From NCBI GenBank assembly GCA_003339415.1, contig PDHQ01000023.1, positions 192,408-256,407 on the forward strand: a DNA stretch of 64,000 nt. The letters run 5' to 3'. The notes beneath the pieces were generated by a model. The model was given only the letters and a program-made list of their open reading frames with translations, did no database searches and was not told the origin of the DNA. This DNA comes from Ophiocordyceps camponoti-saundersi (nom. inval.) (Eukaryota; Ascomycota; Sordariomycetes; Hypocreales; Ophiocordycipitaceae). Position numbers and translations under genes: made by a program. Below are positions 10,944 to 20,977 of the stretch, piece by piece; position 1 is the stretch's first letter, and the number at the start of each line of letters is the position of its first letter.

Positions 10944-11501
10944 ATGGTGAGTCGCGTCTCTTCTGCGCCGCGTGTGATCCGAACGGAGATCATCTATGAA
11001 GCCAAGCGGCATAAGACCTATGCCCGAACAAAGCGCTATTCTCTGCTCCCCAAAAAGTCGCGAAAGTACAAGGAAAGGAAAATCAGGAAGCTGACTCTCG
11101 CGATACGCAAAAATCAAGGTCAACATCCCGAAAACCCGCAACACCTACTGCAAGGGCAAGGAGTGCCGCAAACACACGCAGCACAAGGTGACGCAATACA
11201 AAGCCGGAAAAGCGTCCCTCTTCGCGCAGGGGAAGCGACGGTACGATCGAAAGCAGTCCGGTTACGGTGGCCAGACCAAGCCCGTCTTTCACAAAAAGGC
11301 CAAGACGACAAAGAAGGTGGTGCTGAGACTGGAGTGCGTCAAGTGCAAGACCAAGTGCCAGCTCGCGCTGAAGCGATGCAAGCACTTTGAGCTGGGGTAT
11401 GTCGGAGTCTGCCAACTTTCTACGACTCGCGAAGAGTGTTGCTGACCTTGCGGCGGTGCAGTGGCGACAAGAAGACGAAGGGTGCGGCTTTGGTGTTCTA
11501 G
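10944..11501 (+). CDS. RPL42: 60S ribosomal protein eL42 (L44/L36a)
   Basis: Exons are 10944-10946 (the ATG alone), 11119-11396 and 11462-11501, giving 106 residues, exactly the family length. The mature sequence reads [19 protein letters not shown], with the two CxxC pairs of the zinc-binding site (CKGKEC region; CVKCKTKC near residue 75) and the conserved C-terminus [12 protein letters not shown]. The protein sits near the E-site of the large subunit. A first exon consisting only of the start codon, followed by a 172-nt intron, is common in fungal ribosomal-protein genes and explains why no uninterrupted frame starts at the correct ATG. The long first intron may carry regulatory sequence. 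Confidence 0.97.
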
Positions 11502-11695
11502 TTTATTGTTGCGTGTTGGCGTCACTCCCTTTCGGCATTGGGCATCATGGACAGGGGGGCCCAGGGCGATGGTGATATATTTGGTTCCTCGATTCGAGGC
11601 TGAACCCGGTAAAGAATTCAATCAACCGTTCTCCGTCAGGGATTTCAATGGACATGCTTCTACCAACATTTCCAACAAGTCTCCACGATCACAGT

Positions 11696-12726
11696 CTAGA
11701 AGCCCTCGCCCATGAGAACTGTCCTACCACCTCCATACCACAGCGTGCCAGCCCGAAGATCCAGTCCCTTTTCCTGACCGACGACCCATTCGCCCACGAA
11801 TTCCGCGTCTGGCTTGTCCCAGATTTCCGTCTCCAGCCAGTCATTAATGCTGTCCACAGCCGCGGCCCACGCCTCCCGCTTCTCAGCCGTGTCGTGGTCA
11901 GCGTCGTCGAGGAAGCGACCAAGAGTGACGTGCGCGCTGGGCACCTGATAGCGCGACGCGACAGGCACATTAGCGTCGCGCACGAGGTTCCACACGTCGC
12001 GACGAAGATGATGATATGTGTAAGCGTCATCTTGTATGACCTTGTCAGGCGGCATCGGGGCCGGAGACACGTTCGGCTCTCCATTGGCCGGAAGCCACGA
12101 GATGGCAAAAGCTGAAAGGTCGTATGAGACGCGAGGCTTGACAAGCCGGGCGCGATGCGAGTGCGTGTGTGAGGCGATGCCAGCGGCGGCTGGACGTAGC
12201 AGCTGAAGCAGGGCGTCGATTTCGTCGGCCGTCTTGGAGAAGGCGAGCTCGAATGTAGTCAAATGCATTCGGTACGTCGGCATCATCCAGACGTCTTTCC
12301 GTCGCGCTCCATTGGTCAGTCTACGAATACGCTTCGTCTCTCTTGGTCAAGACGAACTAGGAGCGACCTTGCCTAGCCTCCGCTGTATCTCATCGGCCAA
12401 TCGCAGCGTATGGATCGGCGGCCGGGCCCAGAAGACGAGACAATGGCGATCATCACGAAAGCCGGGCTGAAGATGGGGCCGCTCCAGGCGGAGGAGGTGC
12501 TGGTCGATGCTCAGGGTGGTGAATGTCGGCGAGAGGAGGCTTTCTCGACTGCTGGCGCTGCGATTTGAACGATGCTTTTCGTAGAGGCTTTGTATCGAGG
12601 CCTGGACGATTGAGGCTCTTTTCTAAGTGGTAAGGAGATTGGGACGCTTACTGCATTGTCGTCGCAGGCGGTGATGGTTTCGGCGAAGGGATTCGGGGTG
12701 CCGGGGTCCGGACCGGAGGCCGCCAT
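11696..12726 (-). CDS. 2H-family phosphoesterase (RNA ligase/cyclic phosphodiesterase-like)
   Basis: Three minus-strand exons, 12726-12652, 12601-12358 and 12294-11696, give 305 residues with consistent phases. The two HxT signatures of the 2H superfamily are present: HLTTFE in the N-terminal lobe, just after the conserved APN-WMMP block, and HVTLGRF in the C-terminal lobe. These histidines act on 2',3'-cyclic phosphates or related RNA ends in characterised members. The fungal subgroup is mostly uncharacterised; the cellular substrate is not predictable here. The second exon is only in frame if the first intron uses the acceptor at 12602-12603; the nearer AG would give a 29-nt intron and a premature stop. 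Confidence 0.85.
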
Positions 12727-12918
12727 GGCTATTGACTTCCGGCCTTGACTCTAGGCTTTAGTAGGCGGACGACTCGCCGGAGTTCGAAGGGGAGGGAGAG
12801 ATAGTAGGAGACGCATGACTAATTATGCTCCAAGACATTCACCAAGACATTCAACAAAGTTCTGAGCAGATACTGAGCAGCCCGTGTTTTTCACATGATT
12901 CATCATATCATAAGCTCT

Positions 12919-13623
12919 TCACAGCTTCGGCACCAGCCTCCGCTCACCAACAACGACACGGACGCCCTCTCCGCCCAAAGACCCAATCTCAACCAGCTGA
13001 CAATCCTCCTCCGCAACGCCACTAGCAAACTGCACCACGAAGAAATCAAGCCTCTGGTCCGGCTCGCCCAACACCTTCATAGGCGCATGCCACGTTCCCG
13101 CGCCGTACGTAACAGCCTGCGAAGCGGAAGCGACGAAGGCTCGTAGCCGCCGCAGGTCCGGCATGCCGTTCCACCGCGGGAGATTCAAGCCTTGATTTCT
13201 CTCATCTTTCTCTTGCGAGAGGCTGGGGGCGACGACGATTAGGTAGGTGCTTGCGGGGGAGGATAGAGGTGAGAAAGTCTGCGTCGTGAAGGGGTGACGT
13301 TCCAGAGCGTCGATGGCAACCTCTCCATCTTCAACCCTACAAGCCGCGCACGCGAAGACGCTCACCAATGGCTTTCCGCGCCCTTCTTCGAAAAGGTTCT
13401 GCATCACGCCTGCATCGCGGTATTGGATCGCTGTGCCGGCGTTTGCGGCCTTGGCGTTGCGGGGGAGGGAGGATGCTTGCGTCGCGAAGGATGACGGGTG
13501 TGTTTCTGGGCGTGGGTTGGCGACGACGCTGCCGAAGGGGCTGAAGGCTTGCGCCGTCAGTGGCTCGGCTTGGATTTTGATGGCTTCTGAGGCGCGCAAT
13601 TGCAATTTGAGCGTCGCTGCCAT
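12919..13623 (-). CDS. DAL3: Ureidoglycolate lyase
   Basis: A single-exon gene of 234 residues. The sequence has the family layout: an N-terminal block (EPLTAQAFSPFGSVV), a central SVFACAA and LERHPFTTQTFSPL block, a YLIVVAP strand and AVTYGAGTWHAPMKVLGE containing the active-site histidine region, ending in a DFFVVQFASGVAEEDCQ block. Ureidoglycolate lyase releases urea and glyoxylate from ureidoglycolate, the last step of allantoin (purine) degradation, allowing use of purines as nitrogen source. No other allantoin-pathway gene is in the window, so it is not clustered here. Confidence 0.94.
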   Translation of the reverse strand: MAATLKLQLRASEAIKIQAEPLTAQAFSPFGSVVANPRPETHPSSFATQASSLPRNAKAANAGTAIQYRDAGVMQNLFEEGRGKPLVSVFACAACRVEDGEVAIDALERHPFTTQTFSPLSSPASTYLIVVAPSLSQEKDERNQGLNLPRWNGMPDLRRLRAFVASASQAVTYGAGTWHAPMKVLGEPDQRLDFFVVQFASGVAEEDCQLVEIGSLGGEGVRVVVGERRLVPKL

Positions 13624-15635
13624 TACCTAGGCCGGTTTGTTTCGTCTGTTGTCTGATTCGGCGACGGCTTCGGGTTCGGAGGGTGGAGTCACGTGATTAT
13701 TCTGAAGCTGGGTAACCAAATCTTCATGGCCTACCCTAAACTACCCATGCCATGTGTTATGTTAGACTTCTGACATCGTTTCGCTGCGTGCTTTTCACGA
13801 TGGTTCTTGTTGAATGTTTTTGCCAGATTGTGAAGTTGATTTCTTACTTATTTCTGATATCGAGAAGGGAATAATAATAAGTGAATGGCTCTCAACAAAG
13901 GCAAAATGGGTATCATCAAGTTGTCTACACCTGGACAATGTGCCGGTCACTTCTCCGGACAGTTACCCTCAGTCTTACACAAAATCTACCATCAAGACAC
14001 TCAACAGATGCTGATTTCCCCCATGAGACTGTTAACAGTTACTAGTATCGACCAAGTCTGGATAAAGGGAGATGATATGTATGTATGTATGTATGTTCAA
14101 GGCTTGATTCTAGTCCTTTCGATTAGAGGTGGATGATGAGTTTCCTTCTCTCGTCAATCTTCAAAGTGCGCAAAAGCCCTCAACAGATCAAAAGTCTTCG
14201 CTACTGAACAACTCCATTTCACCATGTCTCTGCAGACTGTTCCTCCTGTACTCTCTGTAAGTAAGTTGGGGTGCTTCTACAGACAACTTCCGTGACTCGC
14301 GTAAAGGATCACCTCGTATTGATCAATCCTCGACTTCGTCTAGACCCCTTCCGGGCACTTTACCTCCTGAACGGATGCGTCGACCTCATATTCATTCGTT
14401 GCACGTATGTACAAGTTGTCCACACGTGAGTCGTATTCATCTTTACATACTACACAGCCTCACTCGTCCAGGTTCCCCCCCATCTCATCGACTGGACCTC
14501 TACGGCCTCGCCGAAAAAAAAACTTCACGACAATCCTATGACGAACAGGGTCACTGCATTGAGCTACGGTGACGCCGAGTTTCTGATTTCTAAAGTTGAC
14601 ATTACCTTGTACGGCGCGGGAACCAAGCCAGCCAAGGCGATCGAGGAAAGTCTTGGCACGAGAGAAGCAGGGACCTCGATTTGCAGTCAGTTCCTACGTA
14701 CGGACACATACATACGGACATGAGGTATGAAGGAGAAGTCGAGGTAAGGAATTCATCCATCTATGCTGACCCTTGGCTGAGCGAGCAGGGGTGTCGATCC
14801 ACAACGGCATTCAGTCAAGGCCGGAATAAGCTTACTCTGCTCCACGCCTTGTCGAAACTCGTATTCACTGCAAAGAAACAAGCTCACCGTGATCAAACCA
14901 TATTCCATCTTTTCCTACCTGGTTGTTGATCGCTGTCTGTACGGATCTGCACATACAGGACAGACGTATGAGGTCCGTACGGATCGTTTCTCTCCAGACT
15001 GTCTGCAACCGGCAAAAGTACCAAGAATTCGTATCCGAAGATTATATCTCTTGCTGCTTGAACATCGTACATCGCGTCTGTAAGGAGGTTTATAGCCTCA
15101 TTTTAGATGCACGAGCGAGAGATGGAGAAGAACTTGCCAACTTTGCCGGTTTCAGTACGTAGCTTTGTCTTATCCCTACTCGCATGGATCCTTGCTATTG
15201 TTACTATACCTTGAGCTCTCTTGAACGGTGAGGCCGATTCACCTTCCCCCGCCCCTGTAGAGCACTCTCGAATGGCTCGGAGTCTCCTCCTTGACACTGA
15301 AAGTGGTGTGTGACAGTCGAAACGGACTATGATGAAGATAAGGGGCATGTTGCAAACACAAAATACTCAATGGTAGATGAGGGATTGTGTGTAAATGCTC
15401 AGCTATCAACTCTTCGTCCAACAACCAGGGAACCTTCTCCAGCATTGTGTTTTCTCTCCTCTTCTCGAGAACCACTATTAGAATGAGGCCCTTGATAGTC
15501 AGACGAATAGAAAGAAAGAGAAAAAAAAAACTTATTCATTTATCGAGCCCGGAATCAAGGATGATGCTGGTTCGCCTTTATCCATCCATCGACCATCACG
15601 AACTTGTCCGCGTCCAATGAGATCAGTATAGTTCC
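13624..15635. other. Two-kilobase gene-free stretch
   Basis: No frame has a convincing domain or splice model. It holds a short ATGT tetranucleotide run at about 14076-14093. The last 100 bases belong to the promoter of the secreted repeat protein. Confidence 0.45.
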
Positions 15636-15642
15636 TATAAAG
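15636..15642 (+). promoter_or_regulatory. TATA box of the secreted repeat protein gene
   Basis: TATAAAG lies 95-101 bases upstream of the ATG at 15737, a typical distance for a fungal TATA promoter with a short leader. Confidence 0.5.
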
Positions 15643-15736
15643 GAGGCTTCGGTTTCTGGCCTCATTAAGCATCTGTTTTTCCTCTGACACATTCACAAGT
15701 AAGATTCTATTGCTATTCAAATCTCGACTTACAGTC

Positions 15737-18514
15737 ATGAAGCCATCCCTCTTGTCGCCCGGCGCTTTGACCGCCATGATGCTGCTCCTGGGATCTGCAG
15801 AGGCTCTGCCTTCTCCAGGCTGGTTCTCTAGATTTCGGTCCAGGCCAGCAGGATCGTCAACGATTTTAAACGACGAACCTGGCCCGTCTAATACACCGAT
15901 AGCTGCTACAGAAGGCTGGTTCTCTAGATTTCGGCCTGCAAGATGGTCAACGGTTCCACACGACGAACCTGGCCCGTCGAATCCATCACCTGATTCAATT
16001 GACGATTATGTTATGGTCGATAATACAGTGGATGGCTTCACTTATATTGACCGCAAGTTGCCGCCGGTGGACTACGATACAAACGAGGTAGACAACAAGA
16101 CGCAGCTGAAGGATGACAAGTCGCAGCCGGAGGCCAGCAAGACGCAGCCGAAGGTCAGCGAGACGCAGCCCGAAGACAGCAAGCCGAAGGTGGTGGACAG
16201 CAAGCTGAAGCCGGAGGACAACAAGCCGAAGGTGGTGGACAGCAAGCCCAAGGTGGTGGACAGCAAGCCGAAGCTGGAGGTCAGCGAGACGCAGCCGGAG
16301 GACAACGACTTGGCCTTCATTGAAAAGAACTTGAAGCAGCTCCTGGACGAAGAGGCCAACGGAGGTCTGCCAACTAGTGACTTCAAGACCATGGGTCCGA
16401 AATGGCCATCTAAGGCTAAGCTGTCCCAGGAGACTGGTGACGCTGCTTCCAGCCCTCCTAAAGCTCCGGTCGCGCAGCCGGAGGCTTGCCCTCGCTCTTA
16501 CGCGGATGTGGTTCGTGAGAGGCCCGCGAGCCAAGAACCGGCTGCTGGACGGAAACCCTTCTACTCAGAACCCGACTTTGAACTTCCAGGACTCGACTCG
16601 GAGTTTCTGAACGACCTGCTTCCGCCGCCCGCGAGCAAAGAAACGGCGGCTGGACGGAAGCCCTCCTATTCAGAACTCGACGAGTCATTTCCATCACTCA
16701 ACCCGGATCTGCTGAACGAGGCGCCTCCATTGCCCCCGAAGAAGAAAGCGTCGGCTAGACGGAGACTCTCCTTCTCTGATCCCAACTTTGAACTTCCAGG
16801 ACTCAACCCTGATCTGCTGAGTGATGTGCTTCCGTCGCCCGCGAGCAAAGAAGCGCCGGCTGAAGGGAAATCCAGCGATCCAGAACCGGACTTTGAACTT
16901 CTGGGACCGAACCCGGATGATGCTCCTACTGTCTTTCCCACTAAGCTCTCAAAGCGTGAATTCAACGGGGACGTTGAACAGCCCGAGAGTGAGTCGGAAG
17001 AGGACACGGTCCAGAACCGCGGCCGATTCCTGCACCTGAACCCTGTCCCTGTCGCCTTTTCTGCGCCGGTCGAGGCCAGCGAACCCATCTATCATGAGAT
17101 TGAAGAGTCTGATAGGGCGATCGAAGAGACGCTTGTCCATTATCCTTTCCGCGTCGTGACCGAAACCTTGAATTCCAACCACAAGACCGCAGTTACCATC
17201 AATATGCCTCAGCCAACCCGGGCCAGTCATCATTTTGTCCAGGCCGCGCCGGAGGAGAAGGATGTCCATCTCGTCAGACGTGGGGATATTGACGAAGCAG
17301 AGGAGATGAACACAGCCCCTGCTCAAGAACCCACTAAAACGCCTGTCATCGACCAGCCAGAGGCTACTCAAGTTGTTCCTTCAGCCTTCGAAGAGGGGAA
17401 GATGGAGAAGAAGGAGGAACACAGCAACATGAGACGTGGGGATATCGACGAACAAGAGAAGATAAACACGACCCCTACTCAAGAACCCACTGAAACACCT
17501 GTCGTTAACCAACCAGAGACTACTCACGTTCTTCCTTCCATCCCCGAGGAAGAGGAGGAGGAGAAACATAGTCACACGAGACGCGGAGATGTTGACGATA
17601 CTAATACTTCAACCTCTGTTCAAGAACCCACTGAAACGCCTGTTGTTAACCAGCCAGAGGCTACTTACGTTGTTCCTTCCACCCCCGAGGAAGAAGAGGA
17701 GGAGGAACACAGTCATATGAGACGCGGAGATGTTGACGATGTCAATACTTCAGCCTCTGTTCAAGGCCCAACCGAAACTTCCATAGTTGAGCAGCCGGAA
17801 GTCATTCAAGACGTTGCTCAGGCTGCGGAACCGCCAGTTCCGGACGTAGGCCAAGAGGTAGAGGTCTTTGATGACTCGGAATTAGAGGAGATGGTGGAGA
17901 AGGAGGAAGAGGAGGAGGAGCAGGAGAAAAAGGAAGAGAAAGTTACTCACTTCAGACGCGGAGATAAGCCAGAGGAGGTGGACACAACCCCTACTCAAGA
18001 CCCGACTGGATCGCCTGTCGTTCAGCAACCGGAAGCCGATCAAGTCGTCCCCCAGGCTGCGGAATCACCCGCCCCGAACGCAGACCAGGAGGTTCCTGGT
18101 GCCTGGGACCCAGAGGAGGAAGGGGAGGATGAGGTTGATGATAAACACACTCGCTTCAGACGCGGAGATATCGACGAACCAGAGGAGGTGGACACAATCC
18201 CCGCGCAAGACCCGATCGAAACTCCCGTCGTCAAGCAGCCGGAGACCAGCCAAGACGTCCCCCAGGCCACGGCATCGCCTACCTCTGCTCATACCATGCA
18301 GCTCGTCAGACGCAGCGGCAGGAATAGTTCAAAGGGTGCGACCAGGCAATCTCCGACCGGGACTCGTCAGCCTGCAACTCTAGAGGTCCAAGGGTCGTAC
18401 GACTCTCAAAGGCCCGCCGTTGATGGCGGAGGTCGTGAAATTGGCCTTTCACGGACTAAGAGACCGGTAAACTTGCCGGAAGGCCATGTCCACGGGCCGG
18501 TTGGGGGACGATGA
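15737..18514 (+). CDS. Secreted acidic repeat protein with six RRGD(I/V)D repeats
   Basis: A single-exon frame of 925 residues. It starts with a clear signal peptide (residues 1-23, hydrophobic core LTAMMLLLGSAEA) and has no other membrane segment. Order of parts: two WFSRFR modules (tryptophans 29 and 61), a Lys/Glu/Pro stretch with repeated PKVVDSKPK (about 115-190), four degenerate modules of about 35-40 residues built on DFELPGLNPDLL...PxPASKE (about 280-395), then a C-terminal array in which RRGD recurs at residues 514, 566, 615, 662, 740 and 808 with a degenerate copy (RRSG) at 858. Each array unit contains a dibasic RR, GD(I/V)D, a Thr/Pro segment with ETPVV-QPE, and a Glu-rich run. 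RR is a Kex2 cleavage site, so the array could be cut into peptides of 47-78 residues; uncut, it would display RGD. No enzymatic domain is recognisable. I do not know a named homologue; it resembles in general form the Kex2-processed repeat proteins of fungi. Confidence 0.8.
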   Translation: MKPSLLSPGALTAMMLLLGSAEALPSPGWFSRFRSRPAGSSTILNDEPGPSNTPIAATEGWFSRFRPARWSTVPHDEPGPSNPSPDSIDDYVMVDNTVDGFTYIDRKLPPVDYDTNEVDNKTQLKDDKSQPEASKTQPKVSETQPEDSKPKVVDSKLKPEDNKPKVVDSKPKVVDSKPKLEVSETQPEDNDLAFIEKNLKQLLDEEANGGLPTSDFKTMGPKWPSKAKLSQETGDAASSPPKAPVAQPEACPRSYADVVRERPASQEPAAGRKPFYSEPDFELPGLDSEFLNDLLPPPASKETAAGRKPSYSELDESFPSLNPDLLNEAPPLPPKKKASARRRLSFSDPNFELPGLNPDLLSDVLPSPASKEAPAEGKSSDPEPDFELLGPNPDDAPTVFPTKLSKREFNGDVEQPESESEEDTVQNRGRFLHLNPVPVAFSAPVEASEPIYHEIEESDRAIEETLVHYPFRVVTETLNSNHKTAVTINMPQPTRASHHFVQAAPEEKDVHLVRRGDIDEAEEMNTAPAQEPTKTPVIDQPEATQVVPSAFEEGKMEKKEEHSNMRRGDIDEQEKINTTPTQEPTETPVVNQPETTHVLPSIPEEEEEEKHSHTRRGDVDDTNTSTSVQEPTETPVVNQPEATYVVPSTPEEEEEEEHSHMRRGDVDDVNTSASVQGPTETSIVEQPEVIQDVAQAAEPPVPDVGQEVEVFDDSELEEMVEKEEEEEEQEKKEEKVTHFRRGDKPEEVDTTPTQDPTGSPVVQQPEADQVVPQAAESPAPNADQEVPGAWDPEEEGEDEVDDKHTRFRRGDIDEPEEVDTIPAQDPIETPVVKQPETSQDVPQATASPTSAHTMQLVRRSGRNSSKGATRQSPTGTRQPATLEVQGSYDSQRPAVDGGGREIGLSRTKRPVNLPEGHVHGPVGGR
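16130..16310 (+). repeat. Coding repeat, PKVVDSKPK-type
   Basis: Near-identical 21-30 bp units coding for Pro-Lys-Val-Val-Asp-Ser-Lys recur with intervening TQPED units. This suggests replication slippage in the secreted protein gene. Confidence 0.8.
17276..18310 (+). repeat. Imperfect coding repeat array carrying RRGD units
   Basis: Unit starts (first Arg codon) at 17276, 17432, 17579, 17720, 17954 and 18158, with a decayed unit at 18308. Unit lengths are 156, 147, 141, 234, 204 and 150 bases, all multiples of three. Variation is mainly in the length of the Glu-rich run, while RRGD and the QPE core are kept. Confidence 0.85.
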
Positions 18515-18907
18515 AGATGAGCAGGGTAACAAGTGTCCGGGACGTAGTGGCTCGCACTCGTGTGGTTTGCCCACAGCCTCTCCCTTGGGCTTGGACTTGC
18601 CGCTACTTTCTTCAGAGTGTTCTCTTCCTGTTTAGAAATATACGTTGAATAACCTAATATAGTTGTTAAACTTCTTATAACACCCGACGCTGTTAGCTTT
18701 GCTTGTGATACCGGGCAGTAAGCCTCGGTAGCCTACAAAGGGGCGTCTTTTGTTTTGAAGGGGGCTACAGGGCTGTCTTGCTCTCCTTGACTTTAGAGAT
18801 ACCGGGTGTATGCAATATCATTATATCACCACTGCTCAACTCACTTGTGGTCACGACTTGTAAGACTCCTCAGCTGTCTTCTCCTCTCCCGCTGTAAGAG
18901 GCCCTTC
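18515..18907. other. Convergent 3' intergenic region
   Basis: The region lies between the stop codons of two convergent genes. No additional feature is supported. Confidence 0.5.
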
Positions 18908-20022
18908 TCACGCAACACGCGGGATGTAACACCAAACACGCATCACTCGATCTCCACCCGCGGTAACGAACCGCCGTCCCTCGTGAGAAGCACACACGGC
19001 AATGACTGTGTTCCTGTGCGCCTTGATGGACATGATTTCAGTCCCGGTTTGCGGATCCCAGACTTTGACGGTGTAGTCTTTGGACCCGGAGAGGAGCCAC
19101 TTTCCACAAGACGACCAGCATACGCTCATTGCGAAATTCTACGGCACATCTGACTGTTAGCAGTCATCGCAGTTGTCATGCTCAACTCTCGTCTCAGTAA
19201 GATACATACCCTATGACCGTCGAGAGTATGCATCAACTCGCCTTGCAAACTCTCGCCATCGCCCACGGTCCATACTTTGCATGACTTGTCGACACTTGCT
19301 GAAGCCAACTTATCCCCTCGGCGCGAATAAGCAACAGACACGACGTAATTCCCATGTCCATCAGGCAAGCATCTCAACTCTCGTAGACTCGGGACCTCGA
19401 AAACCTGCACGTTCGGTCCCACGCCTACAACGACGCGCGAACCATCGGATGATATGTCGAGGCCTCTTATACCCCTTTCATCAACGCTGACGGATCTCAC
19501 CTGTCGCTGGCCCGGAACATCCCACAGACGAAGCGTCCCGTCGTGACTCCCGGATAGAATCGCCTTGCCGTCGGGGGAAACAACAAGGCCGCCAACAGGT
19601 CCTTCATGTCCTCTAAGCGTAACCCACGACTCCGGCTTCACGATATCCCACCAGCGAATCGTCCCCCTTTCATAACCGACAGCCAACCTCTTCCCATCAG
19701 GAAAGAAAGCAAGACATCGAATAGGATCGTAATCGTTAATCTCGAACTTCTCCTCCTCCTTGTCCGGGTCGTGCTGCAGTTCGCGCACGATGCTAAAGTC
19801 AGTCGTGTCGTAAAGATGGATACCATCTCCGAGTCCGGCAGCGAGGATGCTGTCGTCGGGTGAGAATTGGATACACGTTGGGAAGTAATCTTCGAATTCG
19901 CTCGTGTGGAGTAGTTGGATGTCGAGGGCGCGTGGGACGGCTGGGTTTAAGATCGCGTGCCACTTGTTGCCCTGAATCTTGAGATTATCAGGAATTTCAT
20001 CAAGAGATGGTTCATGATTCAT
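18908..20022 (-). CDS. TUP1-like WD40 repeat protein lacking the tetramerisation region
   Basis: Two exons (20022-19210 and 19138-18908, 71-nt intron) give 347 residues. The N-terminal block KWHAILNPAVPRALDIQLLHT matches the segment preceding the propeller in the general corepressor Tup1/RcoA (DW-V-NP-V-R-LDV-LVHT in that family). It is followed by WD repeats such as LRGHEGPVGGLVVSPDGKA with GSHDGTLRLWD, and SGSKDYTVKVWD near the end. Full Tup1 is about 600 residues with an N-terminal coiled coil that tetramerises and binds Ssn6; here the frame begins almost directly at the propeller. It is therefore a short paralogue, either a solitary propeller or a dominant-interfering relative. Upstream sequence shows no good coiled-coil exon. 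The canonical TUP1 is presumably elsewhere in the genome. Confidence 0.85.
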
Positions 20023-20977
20023 TGCTGCTTATAGGAAATTCAAGTCTGGCTTGATATGTAGGAACAACGGTATGTAACAATGACGTCTTAAGCATGGAAG
20101 ACGCGAAAAGGGGGGAGGAAATGAAGAGCGTAGAGGCCTTTTCCCAGCACTTCTCTCTCTAGCGCGCTCGTAGTTTACGCCGGAGAATGCTACGAGATGA
20201 GATGATGTCAGGAACTCTAGCCGCGCCTTAAAATAGAATGCGGGCCACGAGAGCCGCGTACCCCTTAAGAAGCGGCATGAAGACGCGTCAGTAACCGCTT
20301 ACGAAACGAAGATGATACGAAGCTCTTTAGTAGCGTGGGAATTATATCAGGGTTCTTGAGAGTCTTTTCTTTGAATTATCTGATGTATCAGAGGAGCGAA
20401 GAGGATGGTAGAAGTTGATGTGCTTAGCGGGTATGAATGGCAGTAAACCATGCTGGGATGATCAGTTGATGAGCCAGAAGTATTTCAACAGTCTTCTCAT
20501 GAACTCTATACATCTCTTGATAGAGAATAATATACAGCTCCTGCTTTAGAAAAGGAATATTAAGGATAAGTTCTCTTTATACGCGCCTTAATGTGGTAGA
20601 GACAGGACCCCTTCCTAACAATAAACGAGCTGAGAATAATGGGCTTGTTAAAGGATACAGACAAAACAGCCGGCGTAGACCGAGCGGAAAACCCTTAAAT
20701 AAAGACTTTACATCCACGCATGGATAGACAAGATTCACTCTGTTGCCCAGCGATTGTAACCCGAGTCAACTCAGGTTGCAACTCGAAGCATTCTTCACAT
20801 CTGAGACCTACCCTATACACTACAACCACGCCCTTCACCAACACGAAGCCCACACACAGCCTTCGGGCACCTGATACGGTGATAACATGACCACAACCAC
20901 TCCCAAGTTCTCTGTGCTGATCATCGCTCATCATAATCATCTATATACTTGTGTACACGGACTGTCACGCCACCGCC
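20023..20977. other. Gene-free stretch
   Basis: AT-richer sequence between the TUP1-like gene start and the cytochrome b561 gene end. No coding or RNA feature can be supported. Confidence 0.45.

Noticed and set aside
12602..12651. Alternative 29-nt first intron in the 2H phosphoesterase gene
   Set aside because: Too short for fungal splicing and leads to a stop; the 50-nt intron restores a continuous frame.
15737..18514. Interpretation of the RRGD protein as a ustiloxin/phomopsin-type RiPP precursor
   Set aside because: Units are 47-78 residues without a short conserved Tyr-containing core, and no UstYa-type (DUF3328) oxidase gene is in the window.
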